64,000 nucleotides of DNA from Deltaproteobacteria bacterium (GTDB lineage Bacteria; Myxococcota; Myxococcia; Myxococcales; Anaeromyxobacteraceae): contig JACRMN010000015.1 in assembly GCA_016214955.1 (NCBI GenBank), positions 186,001 to 250,000 of the forward strand. The letters are read 5' to 3'. Positions 52,899-61,171 of the stretch are shown piece by piece (the stretch's first letter is position 1; each line of letters starts with the position of its first letter). Under the pieces are notes generated by a model that saw only the letters and a program-made list of their open reading frames with translations, was not told the DNA's origin and ran no database searches. The translations under genes and the position numbers were made by a program.

Positions 52899-53684
52899 CT
52901 AGAAGGTGCCGGCGATCCCCAGCGGCACCAGGGCCACCCTCGGGGCTCCGGCGTCGCCGCGCCGGCCGTGGAGCCAGGCGGGGATGCCCAGCCCGGCCGC
53001 CGTGCCCACCGCCGCGCCCACCAGCACGTCCGTCGCCCAGTGGCGGTCGGCGGCCATGCGCAGCCAGCCGGTGGCGGCGGCCCCGGCCAGCCCCAGCCCC
53101 AGGATCCAGGGCCAGGAGCGGTAGCCGCGCAGCCGCGCCACCGTCCCGGCGGCGCTGGCGGCGGCGAAGGTGAAGGCGGTGTGGCCCGACCAGAAGGAGC
53201 GGCGCGAGTCGGGGCCGTGGCCGCCGGCCGGGTCGGCCCAGGCGTACGGGCGCAGCCGCGCCGCCGCCAGCTTGGCCACCTGGGTGGCGAGCACCGCCAC
53301 CGAGGTGGCCTCGACGAGCATGAGCCCGTCCTCGAGGGCCGTGCGCGCGTCGCCGTGCTGGAGCGACGAGACCAGGAGCGCGCCGCCGGCCAGGGCCGGC
53401 ACCGCCACCAGCATGACGTCGGAGGCGGTGGAGGCGCCGCGGCCGTCGGCCCAGCGGAGCTGGTCGCGGGCCCAGGTGTCGAGGGCGCCGGCGCCGCACA
53501 CCCTGCAGCGGGGCGGGGTGAGCCGGTCCTGCCAGAGCGCGGTGGCGAGCGAGCCGGCGAGGAGCGCACCGGTGACCACCGCGCTCCGGGTGAGGTCGAG
53601 GCGAAGCTCCTCGGGCGCCGCGGCGGCGGCCGGGCGCGGGGCGAGGAGGGCGAGGAGCAGGGCGGCGGAGAGGGCGCGGAGCAC
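52899..53684 (-). CDS. PAP2-superfamily membrane phosphatase
   Basis: 261 residues, GTG start. Five to six membrane helices. The three PAP2 motifs are intact: KLAAARLRP (138-146), SFWSGHTA (163-170) with catalytic-site His168, and RMAADRHWATD (209-219) with His215 and Asp219. It removes phosphate from a lipid phosphate, or from undecaprenyl-PP, at the periplasmic face; which one is unknown. An unusual CRVCGAG near residue 60 lies between the first two helices. Confidence 0.9.
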   Translation of the reverse strand: MLRALSAALLLALLAPRPAAAAAPEELRLDLTRSAVVTGALLAGSLATALWQDRLTPPRCRVCGAGALDTWARDQLRWADGRGASTASDVMLVAVPALAGGALLVSSLQHGDARTALEDGLMLVEATSVAVLATQVAKLAAARLRPYAWADPAGGHGPDSRRSFWSGHTAFTFAAASAAGTVARLRGYRSWPWILGLGLAGAAATGWLRMAADRHWATDVLVGAAVGTAAGLGIPAWLHGRRGDAGAPRVALVPLGIAGTF

Positions 53685-53709
53685 GCGCCGAGGCTATCAT
53701 CGGCCCCGG

Positions 53710-54018
53710 ATGTCGGAGCAAGGCGACGACCCGGACGGCGGCGAGCCGGTGGAGCTTCCCATCGACGGCACGCTCGACCTGCACGCCTTCGCGCCGGGCG
53801 AGGTGGGGTCGCTCCTGCCGGAGTGGCTGCGCGCCTGCCGCGAGCGGGGCCTGCTCGAGGTGCGCATCGTCCACGGCAAGGGCACCGGTGCGCTGCGCCG
53901 CTCGGTGGAGTCCATCCTGGCGCGGTGCCCGGAGGTCGCCTCCCACGGCCCGGCCGACGAGGCCGCGGGCGGCTGGGGCGCGACCTTGGCGCGGCTGCGG
54001 CCGCCGGGGGGCGGCTAG
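53710..54018 (+). CDS. Small Smr/MutS2-C-type protein
   Basis: 102 residues. The Smr domain is complete: LDLHAFAPGEV near residue 23 (LDLHG-type motif), and VHGKGTGALRRSVE (GxGxG-type loop), followed by AGGWGATLARL in place of the usual GGxGxTxVxL end. Free-standing Smr domains are associated with nicking nucleic acids or RNA cleavage. The start is close to the divergent PAP2 gene (25 bases). The stop is shared with the convergent membrane gene. Confidence 0.9.
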   Translation: MSEQGDDPDGGEPVELPIDGTLDLHAFAPGEVGSLLPEWLRACRERGLLEVRIVHGKGTGALRRSVESILARCPEVASHGPADEAAGGWGATLARLRPPGGG

Positions 54019-54521
54019 GGAAGCACGCGCCGGAGCGGCGGCATCGCCAGCCCGGCCACCGCCCCGAAGATGAGGTCGAGGAACAGCGCGTCGGACGAGG
54101 CGGCGGCGGCGAAGAGCACCGGGTCGAGGATGCGGATGAACCCCCACCAGGTAACCGCCCAGGCCACCGCGCCGAAGGCCAGGCCGGCGCCGACGGCGTT
54201 CAGGGCGGGCAGGCCGCGCGGCAGGATGCTGGCGAAGACGAGGCCCAGCACCACCGCGCAGAGCGCCCCGAGGCCGACGCCGAGGAGCACCGGGCCCACC
54301 GCCGCCGGGTCGAGGGCCTCGTGGCCCAGCAGGCTCGCAGCCACCAGCCGCAGCGGGAAGAGCGCCCCGTTCTCCGAGAGCACCATGGCGACGAGGAGCA
54401 TCACCGCTGCTCCGGCCAGGCCGGCGATGGCGCCGGCGGCCACCTCGTGATCGGCCGGGAGCCTGTCGGGAAGCTCGGGGAGGCGGGGGGCGTGGTGCGG
54501 CTCGTGGGCCATCGGGCGCAT
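54015..54521 (-). CDS. Four-helix membrane protein of unknown function
   Basis: 168 residues from the ATG at 54521, favoured over the ATG three codons on because GGGAG lies 7 bases before it. A His/Pro/Glu-rich N-terminus (AHEPHHAPRLPELPD) precedes four helices such as AGAIAGLAGAAVMLLVAMVLS, whose length and Gly/Ala pattern suggest close helix packing. The family is not recognised. Ends in a CTAG overlap with the Smr gene. Confidence 0.75.
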   Translation of the reverse strand: MRPMAHEPHHAPRLPELPDRLPADHEVAAGAIAGLAGAAVMLLVAMVLSENGALFPLRLVAASLLGHEALDPAAVGPVLLGVGLGALCAVVLGLVFASILPRGLPALNAVGAGLAFGAVAWAVTWWGFIRILDPVLFAAAASSDALFLDLIFGAVAGLAMPPLRRVLP

Positions 54522-54568
54522 CGTGCCACTCCCGGCGGCGATCCAGAAGGGCCATGGTGTGGTGCGCT

Positions 54569-55762
54569 CTAGCCCTGCCGCATCCGCGCCGCCCCCAGGG
54601 CCAGGGCCTCGGCCAGGCCTGCCGCCGCACCGCTGCCCTGGGCCAGGTCGGGCGAGCCCCCACCCTTGCCGCCGAGGTGGGCCGCCGCCGCCCGCAGCGC
54701 CTCGCCTGCCGACGGGCCCGGCCCGCGCGGCCGCGCGAAGCAGAGCTGGGCCCGGTCCCCCTCCCGCGCCCCCAGCACCGCCACGCGGCCTCGCGCCGCC
54801 AGTGCCGAGGCCAGCGCCCGCAGCCAGCCGGCCGCCGGCCCCGCCGGCACCGTCACCTCGGCCACCACCGGACCGTCGGGCCCGGCCGCCAGCCCGGCCG
54901 CCTCCGCCTCGGCGAGCGCCGCCAGCAGGCGCTCGGCGTCCTTGCGCGCCCGGGCCGACTCGTCGGCCGCCCGGGCCGCGGCCTCGGCCACCTCCGCCGG
55001 CGCGCAGCGCAGCGCCGCCGCCGCCCGCGCCAGCCGCTCGCCGGCGGCACCGAGCGCGGCCACCACGCGCCCGCCGCACAGGAACTCGACCCGCGCCCCC
55101 TCGCCCCACCTCTGCGCCCGCAGCACCGCCACCGCCCCCACCTCGCCGGTGCGGCGCGGGTGGGTGCCGCCGCAGGGGCTGGCGTCCACGGGTGCGCCCG
55201 GGTCTCCCACCAGCACCACCCGCGAGCCTTTCACCGCCTCCTTGCGGAGCGGCAGCCGCGCCAGCTCCTCGGGCGGGAGCTCCCGCGCCACCACCGGCAG
55301 GTCGGAGAAGACCAGCTCGTTGCAGGCCGCCTCCGCCTCCCGCAGCCGCTCCGGGCCGAGCTTCGCCGCCGGCAGGTCGAGGTCGATGGTGCAGCTCGCC
55401 TCGCCGAGGTGGAAGGAGACGGTGCGGGCGCCGAGGCGCTTCTCGAAGACCGCGGAGAGCAGGTGCTGGCCGTGGTGCTGCTGGATGTGGTCGAGGCGGC
55501 GGGCCCAGTCGATCTCCCCGGCGACGCTGCCGGCGAGCCCCGGCCCGGCCACCAGGTGGAGCACCTCGCCCTCCACCTCCTGCACGTCCTCCACCGCCGC
55601 GCCCCCGAGCGTCCCCCTGTCGGCCGGCTGGCCGCCGCCCTCGGGGTAGAAGGCGGTGCGGGAGAGCACCACCCCGGTGCGGCCCTGCCAGGCCCGGGTA
55701 CGGAGCACCTCGGCCTCGAAGCGCCGCAGGTAGGGGTCGGAGAGGTAGAGCCTTTCGGTCAT
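54569..55762 (-). CDS. Alanyl-tRNA editing protein, AlaX-L type with DHHA1 domain
   Basis: 397 residues from ATG 55762; the longer in-frame option is rejected because the family start is TERLYLSDPYLRRFEAEV. FYPEGGGQPADRG and the metal-site pattern HHGQHLLSAVF with CGGTH define the editing domain. The C-terminal third is the coiled and glycine-rich DHHA1 type (ARKDAERLLAALAEAEAAG, HLGGKGGGSPDLAQG). It would clear Ser- or Gly-mischarged tRNA-Ala in trans. It is separate from any alaS here. Confidence 0.9.
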   Translation of the reverse strand: MTERLYLSDPYLRRFEAEVLRTRAWQGRTGVVLSRTAFYPEGGGQPADRGTLGGAAVEDVQEVEGEVLHLVAGPGLAGSVAGEIDWARRLDHIQQHHGQHLLSAVFEKRLGARTVSFHLGEASCTIDLDLPAAKLGPERLREAEAACNELVFSDLPVVARELPPEELARLPLRKEAVKGSRVVLVGDPGAPVDASPCGGTHPRRTGEVGAVAVLRAQRWGEGARVEFLCGGRVVAALGAAGERLARAAAALRCAPAEVAEAAARAADESARARKDAERLLAALAEAEAAGLAAGPDGPVVAEVTVPAGPAAGWLRALASALAARGRVAVLGAREGDRAQLCFARPRGPGPSAGEALRAAAAHLGGKGGGSPDLAQGSGAAAGLAEALALGAARMRQG

Positions 55763-55907
55763 GGGTCCGAGTCTAGCGGCTCGACCGGCGCCAAGATCCG
55801 GGATTCCAGGGGGTTGGACGGGCCCCGGGGCGACCCCACGCGTCCCTTGGACCCGGGAGGCGGATTCGCTATTGTCCGCGCGCCCGGCGCGGCGGGCGGG
55901 AGGCTCC

Positions 55908-56537
55908 ATGCTGCAGAAGCTGATGCCCAAGTCGGACGACTTCTTCGACGATTTCGAGAAGCAGACGGCGGCGACGGTGGAGGGCACCAAGCTCTTCCGG
56001 GCGCTCCTCGAGGACTTCACCGACGTCCCCACCAAGGTGAAGGCCATCAAGGACGTGGAGCACAGGGCCGACGACATCACCCACCGCGCCTTCGAGCGGC
56101 TTCACACCCAGTTCATCACCCCGTTCGACCGCAGCGAGATCCACCGACTCCTGTCCCGCATCGACGACGTCCTCGACCTCACCGACGCCGCCTCGGAGCG
56201 GCTCGGCCTCTACCAGATCGGCTCCATCATCCCCGAGGCCCGGGAGCTGGCCGAGGTGCTGGTGGCCGCCAGCGAGCGGATGCAGGAGGCGGTACGCGGA
56301 CTGCGCCACATCAAGGATGCGGCCCACATCTTCGAGGCCTGCAAGCAGATCAACGTCCTCGAGAACCAGGGCGACACGCTCCTGCGCCGCGCCCTGGCCA
56401 AGCTCTTCAACTCCAGCGGCTTCGACCCGCTCACGGTGATGAAGTGGAAGGAGATCCTCGACCTCATCGAGGACGCCATCGACCGCACCGAGGACGTGGC
56501 CAACGTGATCGAGGGCGTCGTCCTGCAGCACGCCTAG
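55908..56537 (+). CDS. DUF47/PhoU-like phosphate transport accessory protein
   Basis: 209 residues, start MLQKLMPKSDDFFDDFE at the ATG immediately after the GGAGG-like AGGCTCC region. All-helical, with KVKAIKDVEHRADDITHRAF and FITPFDRSEIHRLLSRIDDVLD typical of DUF47. It lies 3 nt before the PiT transporter gene. The pairing DUF47-pit is widespread, and the accessory is thought to regulate the transporter. Confidence 0.95.
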   Translation: MLQKLMPKSDDFFDDFEKQTAATVEGTKLFRALLEDFTDVPTKVKAIKDVEHRADDITHRAFERLHTQFITPFDRSEIHRLLSRIDDVLDLTDAASERLGLYQIGSIIPEARELAEVLVAASERMQEAVRGLRHIKDAAHIFEACKQINVLENQGDTLLRRALAKLFNSSGFDPLTVMKWKEILDLIEDAIDRTEDVANVIEGVVLQHA

Positions 56538-56540
56538 CGC

Positions 56541-57581
56541 ATGCTCCTCTACCTGGTCGTCATCGGGCTGGTGCTGGTGGCACTGGCGTTCGACTTCATC
56601 AACGGCTTCCACGACGCCGCCAACTCCATCGCCACCGTGGTCTCCACCCGGGTGCTCACCCCGGTGGTGGCGGTGGCCTGGGCCGCCTTCTTCAACTTCG
56701 TCGCCGCGCTCCCGGTGCTCTGGGGTGCCCAGCTCAAGGTGGCCAACACCATGGGCAAGGGCATCATCGACTTCGAGATGCTGCGGAGCCTGGGCAACAC
56801 CTTCGTCCTCACGGTGATCTTCGCCGCCCTGATGGGCGCCATCGTCTGGAACCTGCTCACCTGGTGGTGGGGCCTGCCCTCCTCCTCGTCGCACGCCCTG
56901 GCGGGCGGGATGATCGGCGCGGCCCTGCCGGCGCTGGGGAGCGAGGGCCTGATCGCCGCCGGCATCCTCAAGATCGCCCTCTTCATCGTGCTCTCGCCGG
57001 TCATCGGGATGGTGCTGGGCTCGGGCATGATGGTGGCCACCACCTGGATGGTCCACCGCAACACCCCGGCCCGCGTGGACCGCTGGTTCCGGCGGCTGCA
57101 GCTCCTCTCGGCGGCCGTCTTCTCGTACAGCCACGGCACCAACGACGCCCAGAAGGTCATGGGCATCATCGGCGTGGTGCTCTACGGCACCATCTGGGCC
57201 GGCCGCCCGTTCCACATCCCGTTCTGGGTGGTGCTCATCTGCCACCTGGCCATCGGCCTCGGAACCTTCTTCGGCGGCTGGCGCATCGTGAAGACCATGG
57301 GCCACAGCCTGACGAAGCTGCAGCCCATCGGCGGCTTCTGCGCCGAGACCGGCGGCGGCGTCACCATCCTCGCGCTGGCGGCGGCCGGCATCCCGGTATC
57401 GACCACCCACACCATCACCGGCGCCATCGTGGGCGTGGGCGCCACCAAGGGCACCCGCGCCGTCCGCTGGGGCGTGGCCGGCCGCATCATCTGGGCCTGG
57501 GTGCTCACCATCCCCATGTCGGCGCTGGTGGCCGCATTCGTGTACGGCGTCACCCGGCTCGCGACCGAGCTCCTCAGCTAG
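56541..57581 (+). CDS. pit: Low-affinity inorganic phosphate transporter (PiT family)
   Basis: 346 residues, normal for short bacterial members. LAFDFINGFHDAANSIATVV at residues 14-33 is the first PiT signature, and SYSHGTNDAQKVMGIIG is the second, in the inverted repeat half; the family symmetry GFHDAAN/HGTNDAQ is intact. About nine to ten membrane helices. Likely H+ or Na+ coupled. No Pho-box was recognised upstream of the DUF47 gene. Confidence 0.96.
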   Translation: MLLYLVVIGLVLVALAFDFINGFHDAANSIATVVSTRVLTPVVAVAWAAFFNFVAALPVLWGAQLKVANTMGKGIIDFEMLRSLGNTFVLTVIFAALMGAIVWNLLTWWWGLPSSSSHALAGGMIGAALPALGSEGLIAAGILKIALFIVLSPVIGMVLGSGMMVATTWMVHRNTPARVDRWFRRLQLLSAAVFSYSHGTNDAQKVMGIIGVVLYGTIWAGRPFHIPFWVVLICHLAIGLGTFFGGWRIVKTMGHSLTKLQPIGGFCAETGGGVTILALAAAGIPVSTTHTITGAIVGVGATKGTRAVRWGVAGRIIWAWVLTIPMSALVAAFVYGVTRLATELLS

Positions 57582-57645
57582 CCTTCCCGCCCGCGGCCAG
57601 GCCGTAACCATCAGAAACTCCACCTGAATATCTCAATGCCGGGCC

Positions 57646-57745
57646 ATGTCCGGCACCGCGCCCACGCACCGCGCCACCGTGTCCGGCACCGCGCCACCCC
57701 GTGTCCGGCACCGCGCCACGCCGCGCCACACGCCGCGCCACACCG
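57646..57745. repeat. Clustered GTGTCCGGCACCGCGCCAC repeats before the ECF sigma gene
   Basis: Three copies: 57646-57665 (first base A, one extra C), 57679-57697 and 57701-57719, with CCGCGCCAC blocks repeating on to 57745. The reverse complement core GGTGCCGGACAC is a near-palindrome (GTG...CAC). The array fills most of the 224-bp gap between the pit and sigma genes. Its role is unknown; options are a repetitive element of the genome or binding sites for a regulator. Confidence 0.75.
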
Positions 57746-57768
57746 AGCCGGCCACCCGCAGGCCCCGC

Positions 57769-57794
57769 GAAACCGGCGGCGGATCTCGGTGTTA
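57769..57794 (+). promoter_or_regulatory. Weak candidate ECF-type promoter for the sigma operon
   Basis: GAAACC (57769-57774) and TGTT within GTGTTA (57789-57794) are about 15 bases apart and lie 12 bases before the sigma ATG. ECF factors often transcribe their own genes from GAAC/CGTT-like elements, so this is a guess from context. Confidence 0.25.
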
Positions 57795-57805
57795 GAGTTC
57801 CGCGG

Positions 57806-58390
57806 ATGGTGCCGGATCCCGACGCGGCCCTGCTCCTCGCCTTCCAGCGAGGGGACGAGTCGGCCTTCCGGACCCTGTTCGAGAGGCACGCGCGGTCCAT
57901 GGTCGCCTTCTGCCACCACTTCGTGAGGGACCAGGCCCGCGCCGAGGAGCTGGCCCAGGACGTCTTCCTGAAGCTCCACCAGGCCGCGCCGCGCTACCAG
58001 CCCTCGGCCCGCTTCCAGACCTTCCTCTACCGCATCGCCTCCAACCACTGCCTCAACGAGCTGCGCCGCGGGGAACACCAGGCGCGCCGCGCCGCCGGCG
58101 CCGACGGCGAGCCGGCCGAGCCCGACGCTCTCCCCGGCCATGGCGCCACGCCCGAGGAGGCGGCCCGCGGGGCGGCGCTGGAGCGGGCGGTGGCGCGGAT
58201 GCTGGCGGGGCTCCCCGAGAAGCAGCGGCTGGCGCTGGTGCTGTGCCGCTTCCAGGGGCTCTCCTACGAGGAGATCGCCGGGGTGCTGGAGACCACGGTG
58301 CCGGCGGTGAAGTCGCTGGTGCATCGGGCGACGGTGGCGGCCGCCGAGGCGCTCGCCCCCTGGGCGCCCGGGGAGGAGAGGCGGTCGTGA
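57806..58390 (+). CDS. ECF-type RNA polymerase sigma factor
   Basis: 194 residues, the usual ECF size, with domains 2 and 4 only. Region 2: AEELAQDVFLKLHQAA and YRIASNHCLNELRR. Region 4: LPEKQRLALVLCRFQGLSYE with EIAGVLETTVPAVKSLVHRA, the helix-turn-helix. The ATG at 57806 is fixed by the family start (DAALLLAFQRGDESAF); the longer in-frame frame runs through the repeats. The stop overlaps the anti-sigma GTG by 3 nt. First gene of a five-gene run. Confidence 0.93.
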   Translation: MVPDPDAALLLAFQRGDESAFRTLFERHARSMVAFCHHFVRDQARAEELAQDVFLKLHQAAPRYQPSARFQTFLYRIASNHCLNELRRGEHQARRAAGADGEPAEPDALPGHGATPEEAARGAALERAVARMLAGLPEKQRLALVLCRFQGLSYEEIAGVLETTVPAVKSLVHRATVAAAEALAPWAPGEERRS

Positions 58391-58845
58391 GCCATCTCGG
58401 CGAGAACCTGACCGCTTTCCTCGACGGCGCGCTCTCCCCGGCCGAGCGGGAGGAGGCGCTGCACCACCTGGCCGGCTGCGCCGCCTGCCGCGCCGAGGAG
58501 GCCCGCCTGCGCGGCGCCCTGGCGGCGCTGGCCGCCCTGCCGCTTCCGCCCGAGCCCTCGCCCGCCTTCGAGCAGCGCTTCCACGCGCGGCTGGCGCGAC
58601 AGCGGTCGGAGCGGCGCGGCTGGCTGGCGCGGCTGCCCGCGCGCTGGGTGCTGCCCGCGGCCGCGGCCTGCGCCGCCGCGGTGCTGGCGGTGGGCGTGGA
58701 GCTGCGCCAGCGCCGCGAGCTGGAGCACGCGGCCCGCCACCTGGACCTGCTGGAGAGCTACGAGGCGGTGGAGGCGGCCGGCGACGTGCCGCCAGAGGAC
58801 GCCGAGCTCGTGGCCCACCTCCACGAGCTCGGGGGGGAGCGATGA
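58387..58845 (+). CDS. Anti-sigma factor with zf-HC2 domain
   Basis: 152 residues, GTG start overlapping the sigma stop. HHLAGCAAC at 26-34 gives the HxxxCxxC zinc motif of anti-sigma (ZAS) domains. A single membrane helix follows at about 88-106 (VLPAAAACAAAVLAVGV), so the C-terminal 45 residues are outside the membrane and would sense the signal. Gene overlap with the sigma supports direct pairing. Confidence 0.88.
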   Translation: MSHLGENLTAFLDGALSPAEREEALHHLAGCAACRAEEARLRGALAALAALPLPPEPSPAFEQRFHARLARQRSERRGWLARLPARWVLPAAAACAAAVLAVGVELRQRRELEHAARHLDLLESYEAVEAAGDVPPEDAELVAHLHELGGER

Positions 58846-59342
58846 GCCGCGCCCTGGTCCTGGCCCTGCTGCTCGGCCTGGCGGGCGCCGCCGCCGCCGG
58901 CGAGGCGCCGGCCGGCCCCACCCCGGGCGCACGCGAGCGCTGGGAGAAGATGGGCCCGGAGGAGCGGGAGCGGCTCCGGGAGCGGTTCCGCGAGTGGAAG
59001 CAGCTCTCGCCCGAGGAGCGGGCGGCGGTGCGCGAGCGGCTGGAGCGGCTGCGCGCCATGCCCCCGGAGCGGCGTGCCCAGCTGCTGGAGAGCTACCGGC
59101 GCTTCCGCGAGCTGCCGCCGCGCGAGCGGCACGAGCTGCTCGACCGCTTCGAGCGCTGGCGCGAGATGCCGCCGGAGCGGCGCGCCCAGCTGCGCGAGGC
59201 CTTCCGGCGCATCCTCGAGGCGCCTGCCGGCGAGCGGCGCCAGTTCCTGGACAACCTGCAGCGCTGGCGCGAGATGACGCCGGCCGAGCGCGAGCGCGCC
59301 CGGGAGCGCTGGCGGCAGCAGCGCGGGCCAGGCAGGCGGTAG
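58842..59342 (+). CDS. Exported DUF3106 protein with seven 18-residue repeats
   Basis: 166 residues. A signal peptide (LVLALLLGLAGAAAAG) is followed by residues 37-162, seven contiguous 18-residue units beginning MGPEERERL, LSPEERAAV, MPPERRAQL, LPPRERHEL, MPPERRAQL, APAGERRQF and MTPAERERA. Pro is at position 3 of all units except the sixth. 18 residues is five turns of alpha helix, so each unit could be one helix of a stacked solenoid or a long amphipathic rod. Strongly charged (Glu/Arg). Family DUF3106 is often periplasmic in ECF-sigma loci. ATG overlaps the anti-sigma stop. Confidence 0.9.
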   Translation: MSRALVLALLLGLAGAAAAGEAPAGPTPGARERWEKMGPEERERLRERFREWKQLSPEERAAVRERLERLRAMPPERRAQLLESYRRFRELPPRERHELLDRFERWREMPPERRAQLREAFRRILEAPAGERRQFLDNLQRWREMTPAERERARERWRQQRGPGRR

Positions 59343-59351
59343 GCCCCGCGC

Positions 59352-60971
59352 GTGCCGCTCCGCCCGCTCGCCGCCGCGGCACTCCTCGCCGCCGCCGGTC
59401 CGGTCCTCGCCGAGGAGGCCGGGGCGGTGCAGGCGCGGGCCCTGCTGCACACGCGGGTGACGGCGCAGCAGGGCGAGCCGCGGCTCGAGCCCCGCTTCGA
59501 CGCCTCGACCCTGGCCTTCCAGGTCGGCGACTACTTCACCCCCGCCCCCGCCGAGCGCCACGGCTCGCTCTTCCTGGCCGCCGACCTCTCCGGCCGGACC
59601 GGCCCCTGGCGCTGGGCCCTGGGCTTCGACTCGGGCGAACTGCGCCGCACCCCCTCGCCCCCGTTCGCGTCGATCTGCCTCTCGCGCCCGGCCCAGCCCA
59701 CCGGTCTCGCCCTCGCCGACGGCGGCGCCTGCGCCGGCGCCCTGCTGGGTCGCGAGGTGGTCGTCCAGGTGCCCTCCGCCGGCAGGGACACGACCCGCCT
59801 CACCGCCGGCGGCCGCGCGCCGCGGGAGGAGCTGCGCCAGACGCTCTTCGTCCGCGAGGCCTGGGTGGGGATCACCACCGGCCGCAACGACTTCGCCTTC
59901 CTCCGCGCCGGGCGCCATCGCTTCTCCGTGGCCGACGGGCTGGTCTACGACGACTACGGCCTCGGGCTCGAGGCGCGGCTCGACCTGGGCGCGCTCGGCC
60001 CTTCCTGGGAGGTCCACGGGGCCGCCTTCCTGCCCACCCGCGACTGGCCCGACGCCGGCACCGCCCGCTCGCCGCTCCTCTTCCTGCGCCTCGACCGGAT
60101 GCTCTCCCTCTTCGACCACGTGGGCGCCTTCGCCGCCTACTTCCACGACGACGCCGGCGAGGTGGCCAGCCTCTTCCGCGGCAGCGCCGTCGAGGTCTCC
60201 TCGCTGAGGCTCCAGGGGCTCACCCCCGCGCCGAGCACGGTGCAGCCCGGAGGTGTCGTCCCCTCGGCCTACCAGCAGGAGGCCCGCACGCTGGCGGCGG
60301 CGCTGGGCGGGCCGGTGGACGGCACCGCCGACCTGGTGTGGGGCGGCCTCTCGGCGGGCCTCTCCTTCGGGCGCGGCCACCGGGTGTCGGCCGCGGCGGC
60401 GGTGGTGGCGGGCACGGTCCGCTTCACGGTGCCCTTGGCCTTCGAGGCCTCGGTGCTGGGCTGGGCCGCCAGCGCCGCCTACGAGGTGCGGGTCCACCGC
60501 GATCTCCTCCTCGGCGCCCGCTTCCTGTTCCTCTCGGGCGACGCACCGCCGGAGGAGAAGGTGCGCTTCAGCCTGCCGCACCGCTACGGCGGCTTCGTGG
60601 GCGTGGCGCCCTGGATCACCGCCACCAACCTCTTCTTCAAGGGCGGCCTCTCCGAGACCTTCGCCGCGCGCCAGGCGAGTGCGCCCGGCGTGAATGGTCG
60701 CGGCGTCCTCGGGCCGGTGCTGCGGGCCCTCTGGGAGCCGGCCGAGTCCTTCCAGGCCGAGCTCCGCGGCGCCTGGCTGGAGGCACCGGTGACCGGCCCC
60801 TTCGGCGGCCGGGTGTATGGTCCTGAGGTGGACGTGAACCTGCGCTGGTCGCCGCTCGCCTGGCTCTCGCTCTCGCTCGAGGCCGACCAGCTCTGGTCCG
60901 GGAGCTTCTACGGGCCCGACCGGGCACCGGTGAGGAAGCTCATCCTGGGCGTGGACCTGACGGCGCCGTGA
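59352..60971 (+). CDS. Predicted outer-membrane protein, probably beta barrel
   Basis: 539 residues, GTG start with a signal peptide (PLRPLAAAALLAAAGPVLAE). The sequence is rich in alternating strands, for example RFTVPLAFEASVLGW, EVRVHRDLLLGARFLFLSG and WLSLSLEADQLWSG, and ends [11 protein letters not shown], not in Phe. A porin-like barrel is the best reading. The family is not recognised. It lies 9 nt after the DUF3106 gene and overlaps the short acidic gene by 4 nt, so it is co-transcribed with the ECF unit. Confidence 0.65.
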   Translation: MPLRPLAAAALLAAAGPVLAEEAGAVQARALLHTRVTAQQGEPRLEPRFDASTLAFQVGDYFTPAPAERHGSLFLAADLSGRTGPWRWALGFDSGELRRTPSPPFASICLSRPAQPTGLALADGGACAGALLGREVVVQVPSAGRDTTRLTAGGRAPREELRQTLFVREAWVGITTGRNDFAFLRAGRHRFSVADGLVYDDYGLGLEARLDLGALGPSWEVHGAAFLPTRDWPDAGTARSPLLFLRLDRMLSLFDHVGAFAAYFHDDAGEVASLFRGSAVEVSSLRLQGLTPAPSTVQPGGVVPSAYQQEARTLAAALGGPVDGTADLVWGGLSAGLSFGRGHRVSAAAAVVAGTVRFTVPLAFEASVLGWAASAAYEVRVHRDLLLGARFLFLSGDAPPEEKVRFSLPHRYGGFVGVAPWITATNLFFKGGLSETFAARQASAPGVNGRGVLGPVLRALWEPAESFQAELRGAWLEAPVTGPFGGRVYGPEVDVNLRWSPLAWLSLSLEADQLWSGSFYGPDRAPVRKLILGVDLTAP

Positions 60972-61171
60972 TCGCCTCCGCCTTCGCCGCCCTGCTCCTC
61001 TGCGCCGAGCCGGCCCCGCCGCCCGAGCCGGCTCCTGCGCCTGCGCCCGATCCCGACGCCGAGCTCCTGCAGCACCTCGAGGAGCTGGAGCAGCTCGACC
61101 TCCTGCGCAACCTCGAGCTCTTCGACCCGGGTGAGGAGGAGCCGGGACCGAAGGGGCAAGGAAAGGGCTAG
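60968..61171 (+). CDS. Short exported acidic, Leu-rich protein
   Basis: 67 residues, GTG overlapping the barrel stop (GTGA). Hydrophobic start ([11 protein letters not shown]), Pro/Ala linker, then an acidic Leu-rich helix ([20 protein letters not shown]) and a Gly/Lys tail. It fits a pattern of short exported peptides found with DUF3106 and ECF genes (memory, unverified). Last gene of the operon. The stop is shared with the convergent RlmN-like gene. Confidence 0.65.
   Translation: MIASAFAALLLCAEPAPPPEPAPAPAPDPDAELLQHLEELEQLDLLRNLELFDPGEEEPGPKGQGKG

Noticed and set aside
57646-57745. Insertion-sequence end
   Set aside because: Direct-repeat array without a transposase or flanking inverted ends.
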